DNA of 64,000 bases, from assembly GCF_018687715.1 (NCBI RefSeq), contig NC_056765.1, positions 28,862,254 to 28,926,253 on the forward strand, in the 5' to 3' direction. Below are positions 11,335 through 21,905 of the stretch, piece by piece. A model generated the notes under the pieces. That model had not been told where the DNA came from. It saw nothing but the letters and a program-made list of their open reading frames with translations, and ran no database searches. Source of the stretch: Carya illinoinensis. Its lineage: Eukaryota > Streptophyta > Magnoliopsida > Fagales > Juglandaceae. The translations under genes were made by a program, and so were the position numbers. Positions within the stretch are counted from its first letter, which is position 1; each line of letters starts with the position of its first letter.

Positions 11335-13524
11335 TCATGCAGCACATAATTTTAGTTCCGGGTAAGACTTATTCAGTTTTGATAAAAATTCATCACATGA
11401 AATGCTCGCTCCTTTTGATGTTTCTTGGGAAAAATTTGGCAGAATATCCATAACATTAAGTTCTTCAGAGAGATTGCATAGGCATGTCAAGATGGTAGAT
11501 ATTATTTCCAAGTCAAGTACTACACCCTTATCTGCCATTTGATAAAGCAGGTCAATGATTTCTTTGGTTTCACCCTTTGAAGCAAAGCCCTTTAGTAAAG
11601 AATCATATACAAAGGTGTCTGGTGTTAAACCATTAGCTATCATTCTCTCTAAAACACCTTTAGCTTCATCCAGTTGACCAAGTTTTGAAAATCTATTTAT
11701 TAACGTGAAGAAGGTCAAATAATCAGGAGCTAAACCCATTTCAAGCATGTCCATTAACAGTTCCTTGGCAGATTGAAAATCTCCAGCTTTGAGAGTTCCA
11801 TCAATTATAGTATTAAATGATACCACATCTGGTCCATGAGTTACATTTCTCATTTCCTGAAAAAGCCCTTTAGCTTGCTCCAAACTACCCTCCTTACACA
11901 ATGATGCCATTAGAGTATTGTAATCAATCGGCATAGGTCTAAGTCCACAAGTTTTCATTTTACTGAAAAGTCCTTTAGCAACACTAAGCATATGCATTTT
12001 GCAGAATCCATTAATCATAATACTATAGGTAAATGAGTTTGGAAAAAACCCCCAGTTTAGCACATCTTTCCAGATTTCCATGGCTTTGCCTACCATTCCT
12101 GCCTTTAGATACCCACCAATCAAAATGTTATAAGTTACCATGTTACCAGATATCCCCCGTTCAAGCATTGTATGATATATTGCCACAGCTTCATCAAGGC
12201 GGCCTTCCTTGTAGAATCCTTGAATTAACAAATTAAATGTCATAACATCTGGTTCAACAAAGCTCTCGCCAATTAACATGAACTTCAAGAGTTTCATTGC
12301 CTCATCAACCTTTCCATCATTGCAAAGTCCTCTCATCATTGTATTGTAAGTAACCGTATCAGGCTTTTTCCCTGCCTTGGTCATCATTTCCAATATTTTG
12401 AAAGCCCCACTGACAGGGCCTTCCTTGCATAGTCCATTAATAATAACGTTATAGGTTGCAGTACTGGGCTCTACACCCTTCTTCTGCATCATATCCAAGA
12501 TATCCATGGCTTTAGTAGCCCTCCCATTTTTGCAAAGCCCATCAATTAACCCTGTATAAGTAACAACATCAGGGTGAATTCCGCGTTCTGTCATATCATT
12601 TAGCATTGCAGTGGCTTCCTCCCATCGCCCCATCTTACAAAGATTATGTATCAAAGGACTATAGGTGACTACACTCGGGAGAATTCCTTTCGTCAGCATC
12701 TCCTCAAAAACTTCTTTCCCTCTATCAAAACTACCTTTGCAACAAAGGCCACTTATAAGGACACTGTACACAATAACATCTGTATCCAAACCTTTCTCCT
12801 TCATCTCCTCCCACAAGTCCACTGCCTCATCAACTCTACCATCCTTACAAAGACCATCCACCAAGATGGTGTATGTCACAAAATTCGGGTGACAATCTGC
12901 TGACCTCATCTCAAAAAACAAACTTACTGCTTCTTCCAATTTCTTTGCCTTGCAAAGCCCATTTATAAGAACATTGTAACTAAAAATATCCGGCAGTACA
13001 CAATTTCTTCCCATTTCTCGGAACATGACCATTGCCTTCCCAACCTCACCATTTAGACACAAACCCTTCAATATAAGGTTCATAACATACACATTAACCC
13101 TATAACCACCCTTCACAATCAACCCTACAACCCCAAGTGCAAATTCGGGCTTATGCCTACTCACAAAACAATCAATTAAACCACTCAATGATAGAAAACT
13201 CGGTGAAACGCCAACATGGGTCATCTTCTTATAAACAGAAAAGACCAATTCAAAATTTTTCGACCTTGCAAGCGTATCAACAAGAAAATTGCAGGTTGAC
13301 CCAGAAGGCAAGAGGCAAGAATCCACGGCATGATGAAAGAGGGAAACAGCCTCGGAGAATTGAGAATTGGGTTTTTCACAGAGGGACCTCAATCGGGTAT
13401 CTATGTCAGTGTGTGAAGTAACAGTTACCATGGAAGAGAAGAGCTGGAAGTAGGCAGTGACAGCATAGGTGGTAGAGGAAGTATAAAACTTGTGGTGCGG
13501 ATTTAATAGTGCTTTCATGATCAC
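11335..13524 (-). CDS. P-class pentatricopeptide repeat protein (At4g28010-like)
   Basis: A 729-residue uninterrupted, intronless frame with about 17 tandem 35-residue PPR motifs from roughly residue 75 to 690 (for example VTYTGLIDGLCKNGRATKAM, FSYNVLINGLCKAKKLEEAV). There is no E, DYW or SMR domain, so it is a pure P-class member. Such proteins bind organelle RNA base by base and stabilise, process or help translate it. Motif order and phrases such as SLCKEGSLEQA near the C-terminus match Arabidopsis At4g28010 as I recall it. The first 35 residues are low in acidic residues and Ser/Thr-rich, fitting an organelle (probably mitochondrial) transit peptide. Met3 is an alternative start. Codons are intact, unlike the surrounding transposons. 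Confidence 0.93.
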   Translation of the reverse strand: MIMKALLNPHHKFYTSSTTYAVTAYFQLFSSMVTVTSHTDIDTRLRSLCEKPNSQFSEAVSLFHHAVDSCLLPSGSTCNFLVDTLARSKNFELVFSVYKKMTHVGVSPSFLSLSGLIDCFVSRHKPEFALGVVGLIVKGGYRVNVYVMNLILKGLCLNGEVGKAMVMFREMGRNCVLPDIFSYNVLINGLCKAKKLEEAVSLFFEMRSADCHPNFVTYTILVDGLCKDGRVDEAVDLWEEMKEKGLDTDVIVYSVLISGLCCKGSFDRGKEVFEEMLTKGILPSVVTYSPLIHNLCKMGRWEEATAMLNDMTERGIHPDVVTYTGLIDGLCKNGRATKAMDILDMMQKKGVEPSTATYNVIINGLCKEGPVSGAFKILEMMTKAGKKPDTVTYNTMMRGLCNDGKVDEAMKLLKFMLIGESFVEPDVMTFNLLIQGFYKEGRLDEAVAIYHTMLERGISGNMVTYNILIGGYLKAGMVGKAMEIWKDVLNWGFFPNSFTYSIMINGFCKMHMLSVAKGLFSKMKTCGLRPMPIDYNTLMASLCKEGSLEQAKGLFQEMRNVTHGPDVVSFNTIIDGTLKAGDFQSAKELLMDMLEMGLAPDYLTFFTLINRFSKLGQLDEAKGVLERMIANGLTPDTFVYDSLLKGFASKGETKEIIDLLYQMADKGVVLDLEIISTILTCLCNLSEELNVMDILPNFSQETSKGASISCDEFLSKLNKSYPELKLCAA

Positions 13525-14111
13525 TTTGAATGAAGCGTGAAATTTCAGTACAACGGGGAAGAGAAAGAAGAGTGAAGGAAATATAAATATAAAAAAACTA
13601 AATAGGATTCTAAAATGTTAATATCCTTGGATTTTGCAAGGAAAAAGAAGCTTCTTTACCTCTCCTGAGGTTGACGTAGAAGTAGAAGAAGAGGAAGTAG
13701 ATGAAGAAGAAGAAGCCAGCGGTGCTAGCAGTAGCCGTAGCCGTGATGGACTGGACTCCAAACTAGGGCTCGCCTCGGAATTTCTTCGGAAATATGTATA
13801 GTGATAGTTTGCTACCATTTACCATTATGATGCATTTAATTTTTTTTTTATATTTTATCGTTTTTTATATACGTATTCCAAATAATATATAATAGATATA
13901 TATATTTAATAATTATAATAATAGACGGTATAATTTATCAGTTTTATATAAATAATAAAATGTGGTAGAACCAGTCATTTGTATAAATAAAAATAATTGA
14001 CAGAAGAGAATAAAATTAACTTCATTGAAAACATAACATAATATTTATAAGGAGATTAATTTTTAAAAGAGTTGTGAGCAAAAGATATGAAATGAAGTAT
14101 TTTTTTTTTTT
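13525..14111. other. PPR upstream region
   Basis: The minus-strand promoter of the PPR gene should lie here. An A/T stretch at about 13577-13594 reads TTTATATTTATATTTCC on the minus strand and could serve as a TATA element about 55 bases before the ATG. A short minus-strand frame at 13618-13818 is a Ser/Thr low-complexity run (GAA/GTA repeats) with no family resemblance. The rest is AT-rich with no gene. Confidence 0.35.
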
Positions 14112-14168
14112 GGAAAACTCTACTTGCAGGCGCGGAGGGGACGAATCGCGCACCAATTGCTGACGTCA
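14112..14168 (+). repeat. Left terminal inverted repeat of the Mutator-like element
   Basis: Carries GGAAAACTCTACTTGCAGGC, then GGACGAAT seven bases on, matching the right end in inverted orientation. At 14161-14168 it also holds TGACGTCA, a palindromic bZIP/CRE-type site that could drive expression from the terminus. MuDR-type elements place promoters in their terminal repeats; the use of this site here is a guess. Confidence 0.5.
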
Positions 14169-14454
14169 GTTAATAAATGAAATGGTGCGTTTTAAGTTAA
14201 GCAGGAAAGAGAAATTTTTGACGTTATTTCCACTAGCCATTTTCGTTTGACTTTTCCTTGCTTTCATTTGCTTTCCCCTCCCCCCTTCAGCTTCCCCCCC
14301 TCCCCCTCCGCCCCCCCCCCCCCCCCCCAAATCAATCTCTCCCCCCGTATGATACTCCTCCTCTCTTCTCCTCTATCAATCTCTCCCCCACTAGAGTTTT
14401 GATGCCATAACTCCGCGGCTTATTATTCATTGAAAATGATTGTATTTCGTGGAC

Positions 14455-14503
14455 TAAGCGGCGTAGATTCGTAGACTTTGAGAAATCCTAAATTGAGATT
14501 GAA

Positions 14504-14572
<69 letters not shown>

Positions 14573-14735
14573 GGTTTTAGTTATTTGATCTATTATTTAT
14601 GATATATTGCGATTTTTTGTTTTCAACAGGTTAAATCGACGTAGATCCGGCTTCTGAAAACCCTAAATCGAGCCAACAGGTCTCTCTCTCTCTCTCTCAA
14701 TCGTGCTTTTGGTGATTTGGTCTATTATTTAATAG
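14455..14735 (+). repeat. Duplicated leader segment with CT microsatellites
   Basis: Two related blocks occur in tandem. Block one (about 14459-14600) has CGTAGATTCGTAGACTTTGA, then GAAATCCTAAATTGAGA, then a 64-base CT run (14507-14570) and TTATTTGATCTATTATTTA. Block two (about 14635-14733) has CGTAGATCCGGCTTCTGAAA, then ACCCTAAATCGAG, a short CT run (14679-14698) and TGATTTGGTCTATTATTTA. CAACAG before block two resembles a splice acceptor. This suits a spliced 5' leader for the GRF-type gene downstream. Confidence 0.5.
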
Positions 14736-14987
14736 GATAATGATACACTTACCACTCTTTTACCATTATTTTACTACTTATAGTGTATTTAATTTTTTAT
14801 CATTTTCTTTTAAGTATTTTTTTAATATCCTTAGTCATTAAGAAAAAATTTAAAAAATATATAATTTTAGTGATAGTCACTTGCTTAATCATTAAGTAAA
14901 AGAAAAATTTTTTTAAAAATTAAAAAAAAAAGTGATAAAAGAGTGGTAAAAGAGTAGTAAAATAATGGTAAGGCTATCATTATTCTA
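14735..14987. repeat. MITE with long terminal inverted repeats
   Basis: The left end ATAGGATAATGATACACTTA runs on into CCACTCTTTTACCATTATTT. The right end reverse complement ATAGAATAATGATAGCCTTA runs on into CCATTATTTTACTACTC. The arms are about 45 bases, around an AT-rich centre without an ORF. It is nested within the larger Mutator-like element and is therefore younger. Confidence 0.7.
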
Positions 14988-16403
14988 TTTAATATGGTGA
15001 ATAAACTAGAAGCTCCAAATCTGTATGAAGAATTTTTTTTTAGGGTTTATAGTTTTGGTTTTTGTAGGAACATTTTTTGGTAGGGTTTGTGTTCAGAAAT
15101 TAATATATAGTTTTGGGTTTTGATGTGTTTGGCTGCCGAGAAAGTGGAAGAGAATAGGTTCGAAAATTTGAACTTTTTTTATTAATTTATTGTGTGTTTA
15201 GATTGACATCCAACTGGATAATTAAGCTGGTCAAAGGGGTTGTGTTGGGTCAATCCACCCAACCTGGATATCAAAGATGGTTGATCGTTGCTTTAGAGTC
15301 ATATTGTTTCTTCAGTTTATTTTTTATTTTTTTTGGTAAAACTTTTTGGTTTCAACATATCAACCAGCCACCCGCTCTTCAACTGGATTATAATTGATTC
15401 AAATTTAGATTGACCCATATCGACCTAAACCCGATTATATCCAACTCTAATATTATTATTCAATTGCATGCTTGACGCCCTTCAAGTAGAATGTGTAAAA
15501 TGTTTGTGCAGAATGTGTTCTATTAGAAAAAAAGTTGTTAGAGTTCTGTTTGCTTGTTACTTATCTCAAAAAAAAAAAAAAAAAAAAAAAGTTCTCTTTG
15601 CTTGTTTCTTATCAACAACCATTTTGGAGGACAAACTTGTACTACCCAATGTCCAGTGGCCATTTTCTTCTTAGCTCTCTCTGCATGGGAGCTTTTTCCA
15701 AGATGCTATTCTGTAAAGAGATGACATTGCAGATAATATGGATGTGCTGGACATATATGAATGCATCTTACTTTTTGCGTTTTACCTTATAATATGGAGG
15801 GGCTAGTCCCCTAGCCTGGCCTAATCCTAAGTGACTCCTATCATGATAGACCTATAGTCTCTTCAGTCCTTTCTCTGACATCTTGAAACATGATAGAGGC
15901 AATAAAGATGTCCTTGGTTTAATGCTAAAAGAAAATCTCTGAAGATCTTATATTAGTGATCAGCGCTATATAATTAAAGAATTTGTGGAGTATTAAGAAA
16001 TATAATGTACAACAAAAGTCCATCTCCCTCTTTCTTACACCAAAGGACATGGGAGAAGTAAAGGTTTGAACACAGGAAAAGTATTGAAGACAAATTGAAA
16101 AATAATGAAATAAGAGAAGCAGTTAGCTCGCTTTGTGTTGTGCAGTTTTGTTCATTGATTGGGGTGGGTCTATTATTTATGGATAATAATAAATTTGTGT
16201 TTCTGTCTGTGTTCATGACATTACCTCTCTTATTGCCCTAACACTAACATGATTTATCTGTTTTTCATTAACATTCACCTAACGGTAACTAAGTTGGTCC
16301 ACCTCTCTTCTCTAAAAAAATACTTCTAAACCCTTATACATAAACTAAAAATGAAACACTTTGCACCTTATCAACAGTATACTCCATTGCCTATTTTGGC
16401 AAA
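14988..16403. other. Non-coding stretch upstream of the GRF-type gene
   Basis: No gene is supported. There is an A-run at 15570-15590 inside locally duplicated sequence (GTTCTGTTTGCTTGTTACTT and GTTCTCTTTGCTTGTTTCTT on either side). The segment at about 15195-15450 contains several GGGTTGGGTC/AACTGG-like motifs of the sort found in decayed DNA transposons. The rest is unremarkable. Confidence 0.35.
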
Positions 16404-16993
16404 ATGTTGTCTGGAGCAAAGGTATCGAGTGAAGATTCTTCTTCTTCACTTATTACTCATACTTTGAGAAACAATCCAATGTGTACTTGTGGGTCACTCG
16501 CTTCACTTAGAACATCGAATACGCCAAGAAATCCAGGTCGATCATTCTTTGGGTGTTCAAAGTACAATTCTCAAGTAAATAGTATTTTCCGTGCTTTAAC
16601 TTGCAATATTTGGGTGTGAGTCAATATTTTGATATTTTACTATGCCTTTTGTTTGTTTGTTTATACAGGGGTTGCCACACTGCAACTATTTCAAAAATGG
16701 CAGATAGCGATAGCGGCCATGAAAAAGAAAAAGAAATTGAGATGTTAAGGAAGGAGGAAAAGCTTCAGAAAAAACAAATAGCCAAAGAGGTTCGAAGAAG
16801 AGAGGAAGAGATTCAAAGAAGAGAGGAAGAGGTTCGAAGTTGGATGGAAGAGATTTGAAATTGGATGGAAGAGATTCGAAAAAGAGAGGGCGAACTTGTC
16901 AAGAGGGATTTGGGAGTCCAGCGTCAATGCACAAATGTTTGGCTCTATTGTATAATTTGTATCCTACTTTATTTGTACTTCTCACGATCGTAG
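16404..16993 (+). pseudogene. GRF-type zinc finger membrane protein (At4g04775-like), degraded
   Basis: Exon 1 (16404-16574) encodes NPMCTCGSLASLRTSNTPRN and GRSFFGCSKYN. A 94-base intron with GT...CAG ends follows. Exon 2 (from 16669) opens GLPHCNYFK, completing the CxC...C...C zinc-binding GRF fold. A frameshift at about 16693-16700 (FK followed by AATG where one Trp codon is expected) breaks the frame. The next frame gives an acidic/basic coiled coil with repeated RREEEI/RSWMEEI units. A TGA at 16856 replaces an Arg codon in the repeat. Beyond it, a further 44 codons end in a hydrophobic helix (LYCIICILLYLYF). GRF finger, coiled coil and C-terminal membrane helix is the usual order in this plant family. 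Its function is unknown; the GRF finger suggests nucleic-acid binding. Confidence 0.7.
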
Positions 16994-17197
16994 TGAATAC
17001 CCACTAATCTGGGCAACTTCGTGTATAAAGCTTATCACTTGTGATAATATGTGCTTTAGAGTAGCTGTAGTCCAACAGTCTACAAAATTTGTTGAACAAG
17101 TCTTTATTCTGTATTTTGGAAGAGTTGGGTCAGTTCTTTTGAAAAAGTAGGCAACTGACTTACAACTGATCTTGGACACTGCTGATTGTGTTTTTGG

Positions 17198-17322
17198 GCA
17201 TTAGTTCATTGAAGCTAATTTATTATAGAACATTTGGAAAGTATGCTTGTGTTGTTATTTCAGCATTAGTTCATTGCAGCTAATTTATTATGGAGCATTT
17301 GGAAAGTATGCTTGTGTTGTGT
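17198..17322. repeat. Tandem duplication, period 65 bp
   Basis: GCATTAGTTCATTGAAGCTA at 17198 and GCATTAGTTCATTGCAGCTA at 17263 begin two near-identical units that both end with GGAAAGTATGCTTGTGTTGT. It lies 3' of the GRF-type pseudogene. Two copies only. Confidence 0.85.
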
Positions 17323-18413
17323 TGTGAAGATAGTCCTATTTTGGAAATGATCAGGTGCTTGAAAAGGTTATTGACAAAAAATTCAGGTGCTCAGATCTCT
17401 TAATTAACCAAGACATATGCTGAAGCCGAAATGTGCTTCTTATTCTGGACTCAATACATCTGTTTCCACTATCAAGCTGAAATTGCCCTGTTTTATGATA
17501 ACAACCACTAAAGCATCCCCGGTTTTTAACTATCAATCCGAAAAGTTGGATTTGGTCAATCAAGCTCATTAAAGTTGAAAAGTAACTCCAAAATTTAGTC
17601 ACCAAACACTTCACTATTACTCATGGTTAATGCATATCATATATGGGCAACAAACCATTATAAAAAATCTGGGCATATATATTACAAGTTAACATATAAA
17701 ATAAAATATTCGTTGGGTTGTAAATAAAAGGACAAACCATGTGATCAAGCTGAAATAAATGCCTAATATCTGCTATTTGGCCTCATTGGCATCTTTGGCC
17801 AAAAAATGCCTAATACATTAGGACTCATTATGAAATAAAAGCTACAAAGCCTGAGTTAACATAAAATAAAAAATAAAATAAAATAAAAAGCATGAACATG
17901 TGGTTATCAACATCCTCAAATACCATTTCAACAAAAAGGCAAATAAGCACCCTGTAGTTCATTGCAACAAAATATTCCTCAAAATAGGCTTTTACATGTG
18001 GTTGTTTTTCATCAAAAAATAATAACAACCACTCAAGTTACCCATCAAATATAACACTTTGGAACATTTACACATATAGCTGTAGTATTTGAGCTAATTT
18101 TTCATCCGATCTGGATGTTTTTTAACAAAAAATAATAACAACCACTCATCCATAATAGCTCAAGTTGTCCTTCAAAAAATATTTACAACGGCATCCGAGC
18201 TGGATTTTGCTAGTTTGGCTCCACTAGTCTGGGCAATCTTCCCCTTACTCTTCCTTTTTTTGTACAAAACTTCCATGAATCTACCCTTATACAACTGCAA
18301 AGCACAACACACCAAATCAACTCATTTTGCACATACCAAACTCCCATAAATGAATATCAAACTAGATTTACAACCTGAACATGAATACACATTCTTTGGA
18401 TTAGCTAAATCTT

Positions 18414-18592
18414 GGCATAAGCAACCTTTATAATTACAGAATATTTTTGTTAGCTAACTATGGGCATAAGCAACCTTTATAATTAACAACATTTTTGTTA
18501 CCACGATCTGAACATAAGCAACCTTTAGATTTACACAATATTCTTGTTAGCACAATCTGATTAACATAAGCAACCTAGATTTACAACCTTTC
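18414..18592. repeat. Short tandem array, about four units of roughly 50 bp
   Basis: CATAAGCAACCT recurs at about 18415, 18464, 18512 and 18563, each followed by an A/T stretch with ATTTTTGTTAGC or CTTGTTAGC. It lies between the two convergent pseudogenes of the Mutator-like element. A looser direct repeat, AAAAAATAATAACAACCACT, occurs at about 18014 and 18126 nearby. No coding potential. Confidence 0.75.
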
Positions 18593-19246
18593 CCATAAAG
18601 TCAGACCTGGTGGTTTTCATCTATTTTCAGGAAATTTAGGCAGAATATTAATGCATAATAAATCGAGATACAAACCCTATAAAGTGTTTTATTGCGACGG
18701 TTGTGACTCATGCAACCATTCCGGCTGGTTTCCATCCAACCCCATTTGCATCTGTGAACATATAAAGAATTAGTTAAAAATCAAACCAATATGTAAATTT
18801 ATTATGGAACATTTACACGGAATTGGTCAAGCATAAATAACAAACATTTACACTTTCTCGAGTCTCATTCACTGCAAAGCCTAACTCGGTGGCACTAAAG
18901 TCCAACAGTTCCCTTAAGTTTTGTGAGGGCTACCAATCCAATAAGTAGAATATTAGTGAAGATAGTAACACATTATATATATAGTGATTAAATTTTCAAT
19001 ATGTATTAACAACACAATATATTTTCTCCTATCATTAAAGACCCGTAATGCCTACCTGAACTGGAACATTTTGTTGTGTCCCAACATCTGTTTGGCCAAA
19101 TAAATTCCTGCACGTTCCAACAACTTTGCCTTCTATTCCATGCGGCTACAAAGTTAAAGTAAATCCAGTCATATATATTTATTAATAAACATATATTTTT
19201 TATACAAACTAATTTTATAACGGTAAATTAGGGAGTATAAAATGAG

Positions 19247-21905
19247 CTATGTATTTTCGTTAACCTGTTTACGTTTTCCTTTTTGGCTAGACTTCTTCGT
19301 CATGGGTTTCCCTCTCTCAATCATTGACTTTTTTTTAAGAGATGGCGGTCTGCCTTTTCCTCTCACTACATGAGGACTCAATACTTTCTTAGAGCTCGCA
19401 TCTATCGTTGCATCGGCATTATAAATTATAACATTCGAGGGCAGGTTGTTGGTGTGGTAGCCTAAGTTCATTGCATCTAACTTAGCTAGCATATCCTCAG
19501 TGTGCTCATCACATGAAGATGCATTCGTGGCTACTTCGTAGCATTTTTTGATGATACGTGAATATCTGCTAACTTCAGGCCTCTGATCAACCGTGTCATA
19601 ACTACTTCGTATAAGAGTGTATGTCCTTTTTATGTCTTTCCTCCATCGATCTAGTATGTACTTTCCTGGAACCGAACGGACTTTGTTAACTCTCATAATG
19701 CCTAATACATGTCTACACAATATCCCTCTCATCTCAAACAAGGCACATGAACACTTCACTTCACATTCGGCCTCATTAAAGTACACTATATGGGTCACCT
19801 CCTTGATGAAATCATCAACATTAACTTCATCTTCTACATGGTACATTGCAATTACACCATCTTTCCGATGTAGAGTTGGAAGAGTTGCAAGCATCCCTAT
19901 TACTTCTTTCTGCACTTCTCTAAATTTCAAACAAGTGTATATGTCTTGAAAAGTCTTCTCAAGTGGAGAGGGAGAGACGACGGGAATTGTGACGTTGAAT
20001 GAGTGGAAGTCTGCCTCACTTTCATTCTCTATCTTCTTCCTCACTGCATTATCGAACTGATCGACAAACTCTTTTAAGTTTTTCTTAGCATGAACATACC
20101 CGTCAAAAAAAGCATTCATGCTCTCACTTCGTTGGGTTGTACTTATTCTTGCCCAAAAAACTTCTTTCATGAACACAGGTGCCCAATACATACGCTCAAC
20201 GTATAAACTCTTCAACTAAGCATTCTCCTCCAAGTTGTACTTCGTAATTAACAGTTCCCAAGAGCCCTCAAACTTTTCTATTGTGTGAGAGTCATACACA
20301 CAATTTAGTAACTGACTTTTCAACCCAGTTTTGTATGCACCATGTGAACCTAGCTTCTCTGGCAATTTTTTCAATATGTGCCATAAGCAATATCTGTGTC
20401 GGCTGTTTGGAAATACGAGACTTATTGCATTTTTTATGGCTCTATCTTGATCTCTGATAATAGCCTTGGGAGCTTCACCATCCATACAGGTCAACCAAGT
20501 CTGAAATAACCATCTAAATGTTTCTGTATCCTCACTAGATACTAATCCTGCCCCCAACAGAATTGACTGGCCATGGTGGTTTACACCAACAAACGGTGCA
20601 AACGACATTCCGTATCTGTTTGTCAAATATGTCGTGTCGAATGTGATGACATCCCCAAAATATTTGTAGGCTGCCCTACTTCGTGCATCCGCCCAGAATA
20701 CATTCCTCAACCGTCCGTTATCATCCATATCCATTAGTGAAAATAACCCATCATTCTTGTATTGCATCCAAGCAAAGTACTCACGGAGGGCTCCAGCACC
20801 ACCTTTCCCAAGTCGAAGGTGACGTGTCTTGTCAATATAATTTCGACAATCTTTTTCATTAAATGGCAAGTTTTCAAACCCACCCGCTTCTTGTACAAGA
20901 GAGACAAAACTCTTGTTCATTCTGATCCCAGCCTGATCATTAATATCTAAGACTCTCTTAACAGACTCACTCACTTCTCTATTGCAGCGGAAGAATCTTG
21001 ACTTTTGTGGACTTAGGCCGTGATTATGGGAATTGTTAACACTCGACACCGTCAACACTCCTTTTTTGTATATGACATTTATCCTTGCCTTACAGTCTGT
21101 CTTTGATGTCGACGTGGTCTCGCGACATGTGTCGTACGGTTCTGTGCCTTCCCACCACGAGCACACCCCAATGTGACATATCTAATGCTCTCATCCTCAA
21201 ACCTATGACTCCTTTGTGTCATAATCACAAAACCACATTGTTACCCATATCTTTTATAATAAGAAAGTAACTCCTCTTCAGATTTAAACATCATTTCCAA
21301 CTTCGGCTCCTTAATGATATCGGCCCCCTCAGTATGCATAGTATTTTGTAGCCCAGACTGATTAACATCTCTGGGTTCAACAGTATCATCAATATAGGGC
21401 GTAGACATACTTTTTCCAGTAGAGTCGGGTGATATATTTTGGAGTTCATCTACATGGCTTGAACTTGTCGAGTGTAAACCAATTGGAGAGGCAACTGATG
21501 AGAGAAATGGGGCCATTTCATTTCCTTGCAGTTTATGCCCACAAAAAAAATTGTTTGAGTACAAACATGGATAAAAATAAGCGCAGTACATAACAAACAA
21601 ATTTATCACCTAATTAGTATTAGTAGATGAGTTGGCATCAGGACGCTTCACAAATGGCATAGGTAACCACGTATGTGGCATTGGTGGATGGAAACCATGC
21701 ATATAGTTGGGAAATTCCGGATAAAATTGTATTGGTATAGCCTATCATATAAAATAGTAATGATTATGAAACAAAACCAGTCAACATAATGGTTTAAAAG
21801 CTGAATATCTGCTACAGCTCAAATTCCTACCTGGGACAGAGGATTTGTTGCTTCCTCTATGGTAGGAGGTGTAGAGGAAGATGTCTGCTCATTCCCTTTC
21901 TCCAT
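19247..21905 (-). pseudogene. FAR1-RELATED SEQUENCE / MULE-type transposase, recently inactivated
   Basis: Exon 1 (21905-21831) starts MEKGNEQTSSS and ends at CAG/GTAGG. A second exon candidate is 21741-21610. The main body runs from about 21530 to 19247. It has the FAR1 DNA-binding region (KSEEELLSYYKRYG, RYVTLGCARGGKA, SKTDCKARINV), the MULE transposase domain (GDVITFDTTYLTNRYGMSFA, IIRDQDRAIKNA, CLWHILKKLPEKLG) and a SWIM zinc finger (CEVKCSCALFEMRGILCRHV). Lesions: TAA after YKRYG (about 21240), a one-base frameshift around 21115-21130 (RT..RPR to TSTSK), and TAG at 20216-20218 exactly where the family has Trp (ENA-W-LKSLY). The second exon also ends in TAG at its donor. The rest is open, so inactivation is recent. 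Confidence 0.88.

Noticed and set aside
13618..13818. Minus-strand 66-codon frame upstream of the PPR gene
   Set aside because: The product is almost pure Ser/Thr from a GAA/GTA simple repeat, with no splice logic linking it to the PPR frame.
18414..18592. CRISPR-like array of spaced repeats
   Set aside because: Only four short, diverging units with related rather than unique spacers, in a plant nuclear genome. This is an ordinary tandem repeat.
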